Positions 53,306 through 63,323 of a stretch of DNA of 64,000 nt are shown here, in pieces. The notes under the pieces were generated by a model that had not been told where the DNA came from, did no database searches, and saw only the letters and a program-made list of their open reading frames with translations. This DNA comes from Pleurocapsa minor HA4230-MV1. GTDB taxonomy: Bacteria > Cyanobacteriota > Cyanobacteriia > Cyanobacteriales > Xenococcaceae. The first letter of the stretch is position 1; the number at the start of each line of letters is the position of its first letter. The position numbers were made by a program, and so were the translations under genes. The stretch is taken from assembly GCA_019359095.1 (NCBI GenBank), contig JAHHHZ010000021.1, forward strand, positions 1 through 64,000. Reading direction: 5' to 3'.

Positions 53306-55999
53306 ATGTCTAAATCCCCCAAACTTACCCAGGAAGAAATTAGACTACAGCAGGATCGAGAAAAAACAGCATACTGGCGCAGATGGGGTTGTTATCTAAG
53401 CGATCGCCAGTGGGGAACAGTACGAGAAGACTATAGTGCGGATGGTTCAGCCTGGGATGATTTTACCTTTGAACAGTCCCATTATCGAGCATATCGTTGG
53501 GGAGAAGACGGCATTGCAGGTATGTCTGATAACCATCAGCGGTTATGTTTTTCTTTAGCAATTTGGAATGGTAACGATCCTTTTTTAAAAGAAAGATTAT
53601 ATGGCTTAACCAATAGTCAGGGAAATCATGGGGAAGACGTTAAAGAGTATTATTTTCATTTAGATAATACGCCAACTCATTCTTATATGAAGTTTCTTTA
53701 TAAGTATCCCCAAAAGGCTTTTCCCTATTGGCAGTTGGAACAGGAGAATAAAAAGCGGGGTTTAAAGAATAGAGAGTTTGAATTGCTGGAAACTGGCATC
53801 TTTGATGAAGATAAGTATTTTGATATTACGGTAGAATATGCCAAGCAAAGCGATGAAGATATTTTAATCAACATTCAGGTAACAAATCGCGCTGAGGAAA
53901 ACGCAGCAATACATTTACTGCCTACTCTCTGGTTTCGCAATATTTGGTCATGGGGTTATGAGGTAGATCAGCCCAAATTAAAGATCTACGAACAATCGAC
54001 AGAATACAGCGTTATTGAGGCGCAGCACCCCGACTTGGGTAGAAGATGGTTGTATTGCGCTAATGTGGAGGCAAACAGCTGTTCGCCCCTACTGTTTACC
54101 GAAAACGATACTAATTATCAACGTTTATCCTCTGACACAAAAAATAAATCTCCTTATGTTAAAGACGCTTTTCATAAATATGTCGTGGAAGGAAAACAGG
54201 ATGCGGTAAACCCAAATCAGATTGGTACAAAATTTGCAGCCTATTACAATTTAGAATTAAAAGCAGGGGAAACCAGAAGTATCCAACTAAGACTCTGCGA
54301 TCGGCCAGATCTTAAGACTCCCTTTGGACAAACATTTAACGATACATTCCAAGTACGTCAACAAGAAGCCGATGAGTTTTATCAACGAGTTTCGCCCGAT
54401 CCAAAAAGTCCAGAACTGCAAAATATTGAACGTCAAGCATTTGCAGGGATGCTATGGAATAAGCAATATTATCACTACATAGTTGATACCTGGCTGGAAG
54501 GAGATCCTGCTCAACCTAAGCCACCAGAGTCGCGTCAAAAAGGAACCAACAGTAACTGGATACATCTGCATACTGATGACGTAATCTCGATGCCTGATAA
54601 ATGGGAATATCCTTATTTTGCAGCCTGGGATTTAGCTTTTCATGTGATACCTTTGGCGGCGATCGATCCTGACTTTGCCAAAAAACAGCTAGAGCGCCTT
54701 ACTCGTGAATGGTATATGCATCCTAATGGACAAATGCCAGCCTATGAATGGAATTTTGATGGGGTTAATCCTCCTGTTCATGCTTGGGCTGCCTGGCGCG
54801 TATACAGCATCGAACAAGAGATGTATGGACGTTCAGATAAAAAGTTTCTCGAACGAGTCTTTCAAAAACTACTGCTTAACTTTACTTGGTGGGTAAACCA
54901 ACACGATGAGCAAAATAATAATATCTTTCAAGGCGGTTTTCTTGGATTAGACAATATCGGTGTCTTCAATCGTGATGGCGACTTACCAACAGGGGGAAAA
55001 CTATCTCAGTCTGATGGTACTAGCTGGATGGCAATGTATTGTTTAGATTTACTAACTATTGCTTTGGAGTTAGCCCAAGATAATGATATCTACGAAGATA
55101 TCGCCAGTAAATTCTTTGAACACTTTCTCTATATCGTTGATGCGATGAACCACATGGGTTCAGAAGGTTCAGCTCTTTGGAATGAAGAAGATGGTTTCTA
55201 TTATGACGTGCTGCATCTACCCAATGGTGAAAATCTCGATCTAAAAGTGCGATCGCTTGTAGGTTTAATCCCTCTGTTTGCGGTAACTACCATCGAGCAA
55301 AAAACTCTGGATAAACTACCAGGATTGAATGGCAGAATAAAATGGTTTGTTAACAAACGCCCTCAACTTAGCCGTAATCTTGCCTGTATGGAAGGATGCG
55401 AACATAATTCTCGCCGTTTACTCGCCGTGGTGAATGAAGATCGCCTGCGTCAATTATTAAACAAGATGCTGGATGAAACAGAATTTCTCAGTGACTATGG
55501 TATTCGTTCTGTTTCTAAATATCATCAAGAACATCCCTACACTTTTAAAACTGAGGACCAAACCTATGATATCAGCTACGAATCTGCTGAATCTCAGAGT
55601 AAAATGTTTGGTGGTAATTCTAACTGGCGTGGGCCAATTTGGTTTCCGCTCAATTATTTATTAATCGAATCTTTGCAAAAATTTGATTATTATTACGACG
55701 GTAATTTCCAAGTCGAATGTCCCACTGGTTCAGGTAAAATGATGACTCTATGGGAAGTATCTTTAGAATTAGAAAGGCGTTTAATCAATATTTTTCTGCC
55801 TAAAGATGATGGAGCTAGACCAGTTTTTGGCGATCTAAATAAATTTCATCATGATGAGCATTGGCAAGATTTATTGCTATTTAATGAATATTTTAATGGC
55901 GATAATGGTGCCGGTTTAGGGGCATCACACCAGACGGGATGGACGGGTTTGGTGGCAAAGTTAATTATGCAACGAAGTAAATATAATGAAGAACGCTAA
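53306..55999 (+). CDS. GH63-like glucosidase (MGH1-type glycoside hydrolase)
   Basis: About 897 residues from the ATG at 53306. The N-terminal beta domain (about 35-340; WGTVREDYSADGSAWDDFTFEQSHYRAYRWGEDGIAG) and the C-terminal (alpha/alpha)6 barrel with WEYPYFAAWDLAFHVIPL, FLGLDNIGVFNRDG and GGNSNWRGPIWFPLNYLLIESL match the GH63/MGH1 family. Catalytic acids are likely the Asp in WDLAFH and a Glu near the C-terminus. It probably hydrolyses glucosides, perhaps a compatible solute or glycogen-type substrate. No signal peptide is seen. Confidence 0.85.
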   Translation: MSKSPKLTQEEIRLQQDREKTAYWRRWGCYLSDRQWGTVREDYSADGSAWDDFTFEQSHYRAYRWGEDGIAGMSDNHQRLCFSLAIWNGNDPFLKERLYGLTNSQGNHGEDVKEYYFHLDNTPTHSYMKFLYKYPQKAFPYWQLEQENKKRGLKNREFELLETGIFDEDKYFDITVEYAKQSDEDILINIQVTNRAEENAAIHLLPTLWFRNIWSWGYEVDQPKLKIYEQSTEYSVIEAQHPDLGRRWLYCANVEANSCSPLLFTENDTNYQRLSSDTKNKSPYVKDAFHKYVVEGKQDAVNPNQIGTKFAAYYNLELKAGETRSIQLRLCDRPDLKTPFGQTFNDTFQVRQQEADEFYQRVSPDPKSPELQNIERQAFAGMLWNKQYYHYIVDTWLEGDPAQPKPPESRQKGTNSNWIHLHTDDVISMPDKWEYPYFAAWDLAFHVIPLAAIDPDFAKKQLERLTREWYMHPNGQMPAYEWNFDGVNPPVHAWAAWRVYSIEQEMYGRSDKKFLERVFQKLLLNFTWWVNQHDEQNNNIFQGGFLGLDNIGVFNRDGDLPTGGKLSQSDGTSWMAMYCLDLLTIALELAQDNDIYEDIASKFFEHFLYIVDAMNHMGSEGSALWNEEDGFYYDVLHLPNGENLDLKVRSLVGLIPLFAVTTIEQKTLDKLPGLNGRIKWFVNKRPQLSRNLACMEGCEHNSRRLLAVVNEDRLRQLLNKMLDETEFLSDYGIRSVSKYHQEHPYTFKTEDQTYDISYESAESQSKMFGGNSNWRGPIWFPLNYLLIESLQKFDYYYDGNFQVECPTGSGKMMTLWEVSLELERRLINIFLPKDDGARPVFGDLNKFHHDEHWQDLLLFNEYFNGDNGAGLGASHQTGWTGLVAKLIMQRSKYNEER

Positions 56000-56212
56000 A
56001 ACTGAACCCAGACTGTGCCAAAAAGCGATCGCTCTGTAGCTTCCTCGTCATCATCAACCCCCGCATTAAATAAATTTTGGATACTAATTGCAGCTTTAAA
56101 ATTAGCTTAAGAGTAAAGAATGGCTGCATCAATTTGCAGGTAATATGAAATACTTAAATATTTGCTACAAACAAAGCATCTTAAAATTGTGGAATAAATA
56201 GTTAATAAGAAG

Positions 56213-56530
56213 ATGAATGTAGAAAACAATCAACAATTACTCAAGCGAGATGATGTATTAGCATTGTTAAATGCCTATCGACCTGCACTTTTACAGTTCA
56301 AAGTAAAGTCATTACTGTTATTTGGCTCAGTTGCACGGGATGAAACCAATCTTCAAAGTGATGTGGATTTGTTGGTTGAGTTTGAGCAACCTGTAGGATT
56401 ACTGACTTTTGTTCGATTACAGCGATATTTAGAGACGATTTTAGGGCGTAAAGTAGATTTAGGAACGCCTGATTCTTTAAAAGAACATTTACGAGAGGCA
56501 GTTTTACGGGAGGCAGTACGTGCCTTCTAG
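56213..56530 (+). CDS. mntA: MntA-type minimal nucleotidyltransferase (antitoxin)
   Basis: 105 residues. LLFGSVARDETNLQSDVDLLVEFE has the G-S-x-A-R-D...S-D-x-D-L nucleotidyltransferase motif with both metal-binding Asp. In MntA-HepT systems (type VII toxin-antitoxin) it adds AMP to the HEPN toxin and so neutralises it. The downstream hepT gene overlaps its end by 11 bp, confirming one operon. Confidence 0.92.
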   Translation: MNVENNQQLLKRDDVLALLNAYRPALLQFKVKSLLLFGSVARDETNLQSDVDLLVEFEQPVGLLTFVRLQRYLETILGRKVDLGTPDSLKEHLREAVLREAVRAF

Positions 56531-56873
56531 AAATTTGCAGCAGCGACTCCAAGATATTGTGGAGACGAGTGCAGAAATTAAAATTTTTACCGCCGGAATG
56601 AATTTTGCTGATTTTGAACGAGATCCTAAAACAGTCAAGGCGGTTTTGTACAATTTGGCAATTATTGGCGAGGCAGTTAGTCAGCTTTTGCCAGAGGTAG
56701 AATTCTTGTATCCAGAAATTCCCTGGATAGATATTCGCGCAATTCGGAATATTATAATTCATGAGTATTTTAGAGTGGATTTAGGCATTATTTGGGAAAC
56801 AATTCAGACAGATTTACCACCCTTAGTAAGACAGTTACAGGAATTGATAGAACGTTTGAAGAGAAAAGGCTAG
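56520..56873 (+). CDS. hepT: HepT-type HEPN-domain toxin
   Basis: 117 residues with a GTG start overlapping mntA. RNIIIHEYF (about 81-89) is the R-x4-H catalytic motif of HEPN ribonucleases with the following Tyr that MntA AMPylates. AVLYNLAIIGEAVSQL is the family's helical core. It forms a dimeric RNase that would halt growth when the antitoxin is lost. Likely plasmid or genome-stability role. Confidence 0.92.
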   Translation: MPSRNLQQRLQDIVETSAEIKIFTAGMNFADFERDPKTVKAVLYNLAIIGEAVSQLLPEVEFLYPEIPWIDIRAIRNIIIHEYFRVDLGIIWETIQTDLPPLVRQLQELIERLKRKG

Positions 56874-57148
56874 AAAATCTCATTCAAGTCGAATTTACTT
56901 AAATAATAAGTTTAAATAGTTTCAATAATCTTGCGCTTAAATCTTTGAGGCTTTACTTGTTTGCAAAGATGATTTTATAGTCATTTCAAAGAGAAAACAC
57001 ATTCATTTCTCATCCTAACTATCTATTTCTTGTGTTTAGTGATTACTGTCATTCATTTGCGGATATTACTACATTCGATAGAGTCAAGACATCTTAAGGT
57101 TTGTTTACAATAGAAAAAACAAACAAAAGAAGAAAAAGGAAGAAAACA

Positions 57149-57358
57149 ATGGATAGATTAGAGAATACCCTTTCGATGGAGCAAGAATTGAGTCATAGAA
57201 TATTTAGCGATACCGTACAGCAATTGTCTCAATCTGAAGCTCAAGAACTATTGATCCAGATGCATAAACAAATGATGTATAAAGAAAACATCTACAAAGA
57301 AATGTTTCTGAATCAGGAAAAAGATATTGTCGATGCTTTATTTGGCGCAGGTAGATAG
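57149..57358 (+). CDS. nblA: Phycobilisome degradation protein NblA
   Basis: 69 residues from the ATG at 57149, with AAAGGAAG before it; a longer upstream frame lacks family signal. TLSMEQELSHRIFSDTVQQL and SEAQELLIQMHKQMMYKENIYK match the NblA helix-loop-helix core. NblA directs Clp-dependent breakdown of phycobilisomes under nitrogen or sulfur starvation. The C-terminal part (KDIVDALFGAGR) is a bit longer than usual. A standalone gene, so it probably has its own starvation promoter. Confidence 0.88.
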   Translation: MDRLENTLSMEQELSHRIFSDTVQQLSQSEAQELLIQMHKQMMYKENIYKEMFLNQEKDIVDALFGAGR

Positions 57359-57462
57359 ATACAAGCAGTAAATCCTGGGTTCTATTGCTAAAGGAGGATG
57401 TAGACTAGCCTGAAAAACTGATAAACCTGTAGATAACGAGAAATTCGGTGCAGAAATTGAGC

Positions 57463-58275
57463 ATGAAGGGTTTAAAAGGGAAAAATGTTTTGGTTACGGG
57501 GGCGACTTCGGGGATCGGACAGGCGATCGCAGCTGGCTTTGCATCTGAAGGTGCTAATGTGGCTTTAAACTACCGTGGCGATATCAGCAAGCTTGACGAT
57601 ACCAAAGAGTTGATTATTAGAGCTAGTGAGCAAGAAAATAGTCATACTAGCAAGGTGTTGCCAGTGGCAGGCGATATGTCTGAAGAAGCAGATATTGTGC
57701 GGATGTGCAGTGAAGTTGTTGAACAGTTAGGTAGTCTAGACATTTTAATCAATAATGCAGGTATTCAAACTACTTCCCCTTCCCATGAATTATCAACTGC
57801 TGATTTCGATCGGGTAATGCAGGTTAACCTGCGGGGTGCTTATCTTTGTGCCAGAGAAGCTTTAAAACATTTTATGCAGCGGGGTAATGGTGGCATCATC
57901 ATCAACGTTTCCAGCGTCCATGAAATTATCCCTAGACCGACCTACATTAGTTATTCAATGAGCAAGGGAGCTATGGAAAACATGACTAAAACATTGGCTT
58001 TAGAATATGCACCTCAAGGTATTCGAGTAAATGCGATCGCTCCTGGGGCAACAGCAACACCAATTAATAGCTGGACGGATGACACTCAAAAACTCAAAGA
58101 AGTCGAAAGTCATATTCCAATGGGACGAGTGGGAACTTCAGCAGAAATGGCAGCAATTACGGCTTTTTTGGCTTCTGACGATGCCTCATATATAACTGGT
58201 CAAACCTTGTTTGTAGACGGGGGACTAACCCTGTATGCAGATTTTCTTAAACCTTGGTCGGCAGGAGAAGAATAA
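57463..58275 (+). CDS. Short-chain dehydrogenase, glucose 1-dehydrogenase-like
   Basis: About 270 residues from the ATG at 57463; a GTG at 57448 is also possible. VTGATSGIGQA gives the NAD(P) motif, NNAG the strand-4 motif, and the catalytic set Ser-Tyr-Lys is in INVSSVHEI...YISYSMSKGA. The end is DDASYITGQTLFVDGGLTLY. The substrate may be a sugar; the family includes glucose 1-dehydrogenase. It lies between nblA and a sigma factor gene, on the same strand. Confidence 0.9.
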   Translation: MKGLKGKNVLVTGATSGIGQAIAAGFASEGANVALNYRGDISKLDDTKELIIRASEQENSHTSKVLPVAGDMSEEADIVRMCSEVVEQLGSLDILINNAGIQTTSPSHELSTADFDRVMQVNLRGAYLCAREALKHFMQRGNGGIIINVSSVHEIIPRPTYISYSMSKGAMENMTKTLALEYAPQGIRVNAIAPGATATPINSWTDDTQKLKEVESHIPMGRVGTSAEMAAITAFLASDDASYITGQTLFVDGGLTLYADFLKPWSAGEE

Positions 58276-58482
58276 ACCTTTAAAAGAGTTTTTTTCCTGA
58301 GAAAAGATTTACCTGTTGATGTTTGATGATCATTGTAAATTGAGAAATTTAGTTTAGTGGCTGTAAACAACTAAATGAATATATGCATTATTACTCTCAG
58401 TTTTAAATGTTTAATCATCAACGTTCAACTTTCTAGTAAGCAAATAAAACATTAACCCAAAATCATAAATTAAAACGTAATC

Positions 58483-59370
58483 ATGGCTAATAATTCAAAC
58501 AACACAGTTCGAGACTATCTCAAAGAAATTGGTCGCACTCCCCTACTAAAAGCCGAAGAGGAAGTTGAATACGCTAATCAAATTCAGGCTATGTTGCCTT
58601 TATTAGATAAAGCCAATCCGACTCCAGAAGAGCAGCGCATCATCCATCAAGGACAAATTGCTAAACAAAAAATGGTTGAGGCAAACCTGCGCTTAGTAGT
58701 GTCTGTTGCCAAGAAATATCAAAACCGTGGTCTATCAATGCTGGATCTAATTCAAGAAGGTAGTATTGGTTTGATGAGAGCGACTGAAAAATTTGATGCT
58801 GGCAAAGGTTACAAGTTCTCAACCTATAGCTACTGGTGGATTAGACAAGCAATGACTAGAGCGATCGCCAATTATGCTAGAACAATTCGCTTACCAATTC
58901 ATATTACTCAAGACCTAAATAAAATTAAAAAAGTCACTCGTCAGCTATCTCAACAGTTGGGTAGAAAACCGAGCGATCGTGAAGTTGCGACAGAGTTAGA
59001 TATGGATTTAGATAAGTTAAGATCTTTGGCACAGTCTGCCAGAATTACTAAACCCAAAAGTCTGAACGTTACGATTGATGAAAATCAAACTGAGTTAGGG
59101 CAAATTTTAGCTGATGATTCCGCTTCTCCAGCAGATTTTGTCTCCAGTCAAGAAACTCGCGCTCATATTCAAAGTCTATTACATACCCTCTCTCCTAAAC
59201 AGCGAGATGTAATTACACTGCGCTATGGCTTAAATGACGGCAAAACAATGACCTACGAGCAAATTGGTGATGTTTGTGGTGTCAGCAGAGAAAGAGTCAG
59301 ACAAATCAAAAATAAAGCAATGAAGCTGCTTAAGCAACGAGCAATCGAGTATTCCAGTTTAGCAGGTTAA
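58483..59370 (+). CDS. Group 2 sigma-70 factor
   Basis: 295 residues. It has the short region 1.2 ([14 protein letters not shown]), region 2 ([56 protein letters not shown]), region 3 and region 4 ([38 protein letters not shown]). A long region 1.1 of SigA is missing, so it is a group 2 factor of the SigB-SigE set, which controls stress or nutrient responses. Its class is not decided by eye. Confidence 0.93.
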   Translation: MANNSNNTVRDYLKEIGRTPLLKAEEEVEYANQIQAMLPLLDKANPTPEEQRIIHQGQIAKQKMVEANLRLVVSVAKKYQNRGLSMLDLIQEGSIGLMRATEKFDAGKGYKFSTYSYWWIRQAMTRAIANYARTIRLPIHITQDLNKIKKVTRQLSQQLGRKPSDREVATELDMDLDKLRSLAQSARITKPKSLNVTIDENQTELGQILADDSASPADFVSSQETRAHIQSLLHTLSPKQRDVITLRYGLNDGKTMTYEQIGDVCGVSRERVRQIKNKAMKLLKQRAIEYSSLAG

Positions 59371-59377
59371 TATTTCT

Positions 59378-59412
59378 CCCGTTAGAAACCAAAGATTTTT
59401 AGCGGGGGGTTT
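59378..59412 (+). terminator. Probable terminator of the sigma factor gene
   Basis: CCCGTTA (59378-59384) pairs with TAGCGGG (59400-59406), one G-U pair, followed by GGGGTTTTA. It is 8 bp after the sigma gene. The T-run is short. Confidence 0.45.
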
Positions 59413-59573
59413 TATAGAAGTAGGAAATAGGAAGTAGGAAATGTCATAACGTTATTACGTATGGCTAGATATTTCTCGACTTACAGCGAATTTCAGTTGG
59501 ATAGAACCCATTACCCATTACCTATTACTTCGATAAATTAATGTGTCTACTCAGGCGATCGCTCTAGGTTTAT

Positions 59574-60170
59574 TTAAGCAGTCTGCCAATTTACATAAGG
59601 CAATTTAGTCGCTGTTATTTGAATCTTCTCGGCATTACTAACTAACTGTCCGCAGTTATCCCAAGTACCTGACAAAAACATTTGTCTTGAACCTTCGTTC
59701 ATTTTCACGGGAACAGATAAACGATCGCTTTTGAGGGACATTGTGGCTAAATCAACGATAAAATTAGCTTTAGGGTTTTCTTTAACTATTGTCTGTAGCT
59801 GCTGGATCTCCTCTGGATTAGCTATTAGACAGGGAACACCAATCGCCACACAATTACCAAAAAAAATCTCGGCAAAGCTTTGTCCGACAATCGCCTTAAT
59901 ACCCCATTTAGATAGAGCTTGAGGTGCATGTTCCCGTGAAGAGCCACAGCCAAAGTTATTATTGACTACGAGAATACTCGCTCCTTGGTGTTGAGGCCGA
60001 TCGAAAGGATGATTACCATTTGTTTGCAGGCGATCGTCTTCAAAAGCATGTTCTCCTAAACCATCAAACGTAACGCAGCGGAGGAAACGAGCAGGAATAA
60101 TCCGATCTGTATCAATATCATTTCCCTCAACGGCGATCGCTCTTCCTGATATTTCGTTAATTTTACTCAT
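59574..60170 (-). CDS. leuD: 3-isopropylmalate dehydratase small subunit
   Basis: 198 residues. [15 protein letters not shown] near the start, [15 protein letters not shown] (about 72-86) and [14 protein letters not shown] match LeuD, the swivel-domain subunit that joins LeuC to convert 2- to 3-isopropylmalate in leucine synthesis. The large subunit gene leuC is not adjacent. It is leftward, ending in front of the sigma gene's terminator region. Confidence 0.95.
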   Translation of the reverse strand: MSKINEISGRAIAVEGNDIDTDRIIPARFLRCVTFDGLGEHAFEDDRLQTNGNHPFDRPQHQGASILVVNNNFGCGSSREHAPQALSKWGIKAIVGQSFAEIFFGNCVAIGVPCLIANPEEIQQLQTIVKENPKANFIVDLATMSLKSDRLSVPVKMNEGSRQMFLSGTWDNCGQLVSNAEKIQITATKLPYVNWQTA

Positions 60171-60175
60171 ATTTT

Positions 60176-60263
60176 TGATTACTAATTACTGATTACTGAT
60201 TACTGAGCTACGCTCAACCGCCTACTACCTAATACCTACTACCTAATACCTACTACCCACTAC
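60176..60263. repeat. Tandem array, GATTACT and CTACTACC/CTAATACC types
   Basis: Three GATTACT-type units are followed by about eight CCTACTA/CCTAATA units, just after the 434-aa gene and before leuD. It contains about 90 bp of heptanucleotide and octanucleotide repeat text. Confidence 0.85.
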
Positions 60264-61568
60264 CTACTGCTCACTGATTCTCCGTTGCCAATCTTGATCG
60301 ATTTTATCGGCATTTTTAATGTTTTGATCTAAAAGATCGTCTTGGGTGGTGTAGGTGATGTCGCGATCGCCAATTACTTTTTGTTGAGCAAACTGACTGG
60401 CGTAGGCTAATTTCTGACGTAGAGACTGATCGGCTTGATTGAGGGCGATCGCTCTTTGTTCACGAGCTTGGTTACGCTTCACAATCTTGGGATTGCGTCC
60501 TTGAATCCAAAAATAGCGCACCAAAGGAATTAAAAGATATAAAACACCATAGCCTAATAAAAACCATTGAATCGAAGCAGCAAATAACACGATACTCTTT
60601 CCGTAGGTAACCGCAGAAACTGCACCTCCTCTCAACAGAGAATTTAAGACAAATGCCGCAATAATATTTAAAGCACCTAAACTAGCCGCTAGAGTAATTT
60701 GGCTACCATTGGCTTGACTAAAACGCCACAGTTTTTCTTGTAAATAGCCTGCTGTAGAAATAGATTCTTGTCGGTGGTTAGCCATTACCTGAAGTTCAGG
60801 AAAGTAGTAAATAATCTCTCCTTGGGGTGAAACTTGAGGATAACCGTTAAAGCGACTAAGTACAGGAATCATATAGTCTTCATCTCGATCCATTTCATCG
60901 ATATAAGGGGCAATTTGTTCGCCAATTACCGCACCCTTACTGTTACGAATTACTGAACCGATCTGCTGCCAACGATATTCTTCTAAATCGGCATTAGGAT
61001 TACCATCACCAAATAAGAAGGAAAAGACGGACTCTAAGAAGTTCATCTGATAATTACTGGTTTGTTTACGACGCTGAAGACGACGACGGTTGTAGCCAGG
61101 ATCGAACCACCAAAAGATATCGCCCAGCCAAAAGTGAGGTACAAAAAATCCGCCTCCGTAACCTCCACCAAAGCCTCGATCGCTTCCCTCTCTCTCCTCG
61201 TTAGTCGAATTCATGGCGATTACCAGGAGCAGAATTGCTACTAGCATTAGCAAGATTGAGGCGATTAAAATAATCCCGAAGGAAATGCGAATGATATAAA
61301 ACAAGACTCGCCAAATCTTCTGCCAGGTTTGTTGCCAGCGTAACTGCCAGTATTTATTACGTAAAATAGAGCGAAAGTTTGGAGGAAATAGATAAACTAC
61401 GTCTCCTGACTCTGCTACCTGTAAATGCCCTCCAGCCTCGCTAGCTAGGGCTAATAACCCTTGTTGGGCAAAATTTAATTCTAACCCTGCTTGTGCAGCC
61501 ACGTCGCCTACAGTGACGCGGTAATTGAGCTTTTCAATCGAGTTAACAATCTTAGGATCGGGAGTCAT
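60264..61568 (-). CDS. Conserved cyanobacterial membrane protein, unknown function
   Basis: 434 residues. The first 70 residues contain two VTVGDVAAQAGLEL and HLQVAESGDVVYLFPP elements, like a small winged-helix domain. A membrane span (about 88-115) and a Gly-rich, Trp/Phe-rich segment (GFGGGYGGGFFVPHFWLGD, about 130-150) follow; later a second repeated beta-type element (GYPQVSPQGEIIYYFPELQ), two or three membrane spans (about 295-365), and a coiled-coil C-terminus. Homologues occur in cyanobacteria and plants, without known function. Confidence 0.7.
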   Translation of the reverse strand: MTPDPKIVNSIEKLNYRVTVGDVAAQAGLELNFAQQGLLALASEAGGHLQVAESGDVVYLFPPNFRSILRNKYWQLRWQQTWQKIWRVLFYIIRISFGIILIASILLMLVAILLLVIAMNSTNEEREGSDRGFGGGYGGGFFVPHFWLGDIFWWFDPGYNRRRLQRRKQTSNYQMNFLESVFSFLFGDGNPNADLEEYRWQQIGSVIRNSKGAVIGEQIAPYIDEMDRDEDYMIPVLSRFNGYPQVSPQGEIIYYFPELQVMANHRQESISTAGYLQEKLWRFSQANGSQITLAASLGALNIIAAFVLNSLLRGGAVSAVTYGKSIVLFAASIQWFLLGYGVLYLLIPLVRYFWIQGRNPKIVKRNQAREQRAIALNQADQSLRQKLAYASQFAQQKVIGDRDITYTTQDDLLDQNIKNADKIDQDWQRRISEQ

Positions 61569-61940
61569 TGTTTACCACAAAAATAGTAATACTTGCCTAT
61601 ATACATTTTATCGTTTTAACCTCTTAGGCTGAGAATTCCTGCTCTCTAACCGTTAGGGTGAGAGTCAGGATGAAAAGCCTTAACGTCGGAACGCAGTGGA
61701 GACGAGCAATCTTCACCCTGATTCTGTACATATTTCTTAAGAATTTCTAGGGGAGCGTCCGTCATAAATGCCTGGGAGACCCCAGGCAACGCGGACTTGC
61801 AAAGCTTACAGAATCAACTGAGTAGCCATCGCTCCAAAATCCTTTACTCCAATCCCAATAAAATTGTCTCAATTCTACTTCAAATTCTTTTCTGACTTTG
61901 CGACTGGATACGCTAGTGTGTTTTTAGATAATCTTATATT
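61569..61940. other. 372-bp structured spacer upstream of tnpB
   Basis: No gene. It has two hairpin regions: an imperfect pair with arms AGAGTCAGGATGAA (61661-61674) and TTCACCCTGATTCT (61712-61725), and a strong hairpin with outer GTCCG/CGGAC (61757-61761, 61792-61796) and inner GCCTGGG/CCCAGGC (61770-61776, 61781-61787). It may be the left part of the tnpB element. Confidence 0.6.
61757..61796. ncRNA. Strong two-level hairpin before tnpB
   Basis: Inner GCCTGGG and CCCAGGC pair perfectly around loop AGAC, and outer GTCCG and CGGAC pair perfectly outside it, with loop text TCATAAAT and AACG as bulges. It could be an element end structure of the tnpB element or a small RNA. No promoter was identified, so the RNA class is unproven. 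Confidence 0.4.
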
Positions 61941-63323
61941 ATGAAGCTGACCTATCAATATAAATTACGACCAACCAAAGAGCAAAATGCCACCATGATT
62001 GAGTGGTTGAATCTTCTTCGTCGTCAATATAACTATCGATTAGGTCAGCGTTTTAGTTGGTGGCAAGAAACCAGAACTCCTGTTAATTCATGTCCTCTAA
62101 ATGTTTCTCTAGTTTCCGTAAATAGGATTTACCAAGACATACCTGAGTTTCGAGTTCAGGTTAGGGATGGCAGAAAATTGGGTGATGATGGACTTCCAAT
62201 TACTCAAAAAGGAGATAAACACCCCAATATTGTTGGTGGTTATGTCCAATGGCAAACGGTTCAACTAGGAGACTTAAAAAACACCAAAAAATTATTTCCT
62301 GAGTACAAAAAGATTCACTCACAAGTCTTACAGGATGTAATTAATAGGGTTGAGACTGCATTCTCAAACTTTATTACTCCAGACAAGAATGGCAATCGTG
62401 CAGGTAAACCAAAATTCAAAGGATTACATTATTACAAGTCATTCACCTATTCTCAGTTGAGAAATAAACACATATTAAATAATTACGTAGATTTATCTGG
62501 TATTGGTCAGGTTGAGTTGTTTCAACATCGTCCAATTCCTACTGGATTCGTAGTTAAGTTGGGAACAGTTAAATTAGAAGCCGATGGCTGGTATTTATCA
62601 TTAGCTCTCGAAGATCAAACTGTTCCGATTAAAGAGGATGAAGCAATTTGTCCCACTAAAGAAAACAGTTGTGCAATTGATATTGGACTAGAGCGATTCT
62701 TAACTTGTGATGATGGGACTTATATTGAAATTCCCAAATTTTTGAGAAAGGCAGCCGATAGATTAGCTCGATTACAAAGAGCCAAATCCAAGCACCAGTT
62801 GGCAAGTAAAGACAAAAAAAGGTTGTATTCGGCTATAGCCAAATTACATCAAAAAATAGCAAGACAAAGGCAAAATTTTCACTTGAAGATTGCTTATTGG
62901 TTGTTCTCAAAGGCTGATGTTGTTTTTATTGAAGACTTGAAGCTAAAAAATTTAATTAGAAGAAACAAGTCTAAGCCTGATGGCAAAGGTGGTTTTCTGC
63001 CAAACAATCAATCTCAAAGCTCTGGAATGAACAAATCCTGGCTCGATGCTGGGCATTCGAGCTTTTTTCAGATACTAGAATGGGTAGCTTGGAAACTTGG
63101 CAAACGAGTCCTCAAAGTCAATCCTTGGGGAACATCGCAGCATTGTTACGCCTGTCTAAACAAAGTGCCAAAATCCTTATCTGACCGATGGCATTCTTGC
63201 TCGTGCGGTGCGGAGCTAAATCGCGATGAAAATTCAGCCAAACTGCAAAAATTATTGGGGCTGGAACTTGCCTCAATCAAAACTGCCCCACCGAGGGAAA
63301 GAGGCTCGCTCTGTACCCGATAG
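61941..63323 (+). CDS. tnpB: TnpB RNA-guided nuclease
   Basis: 460 residues. The N-terminal MKLTYQYKLRPTKEQ is the family start. The RuvC active site is complete: Asp247 in AIDIGLERFLT, Glu331 in VVFIEDLKLKNL and Asp429 in ELNRDENSA, with the zinc finger Cys402, Cys405, Cys420 and Cys422. It should be an active omega-RNA-guided DNA nuclease like TnpB of ISDra2. The stop codon lies inside the loop of a hairpin at the right end. No tnpA is next to it. Confidence 0.93.
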   Translation: MKLTYQYKLRPTKEQNATMIEWLNLLRRQYNYRLGQRFSWWQETRTPVNSCPLNVSLVSVNRIYQDIPEFRVQVRDGRKLGDDGLPITQKGDKHPNIVGGYVQWQTVQLGDLKNTKKLFPEYKKIHSQVLQDVINRVETAFSNFITPDKNGNRAGKPKFKGLHYYKSFTYSQLRNKHILNNYVDLSGIGQVELFQHRPIPTGFVVKLGTVKLEADGWYLSLALEDQTVPIKEDEAICPTKENSCAIDIGLERFLTCDDGTYIEIPKFLRKAADRLARLQRAKSKHQLASKDKKRLYSAIAKLHQKIARQRQNFHLKIAYWLFSKADVVFIEDLKLKNLIRRNKSKPDGKGGFLPNNQSQSSGMNKSWLDAGHSSFFQILEWVAWKLGKRVLKVNPWGTSQHCYACLNKVPKSLSDRWHSCSCGAELNRDENSAKLQKLLGLELASIKTAPPRERGSLCTR

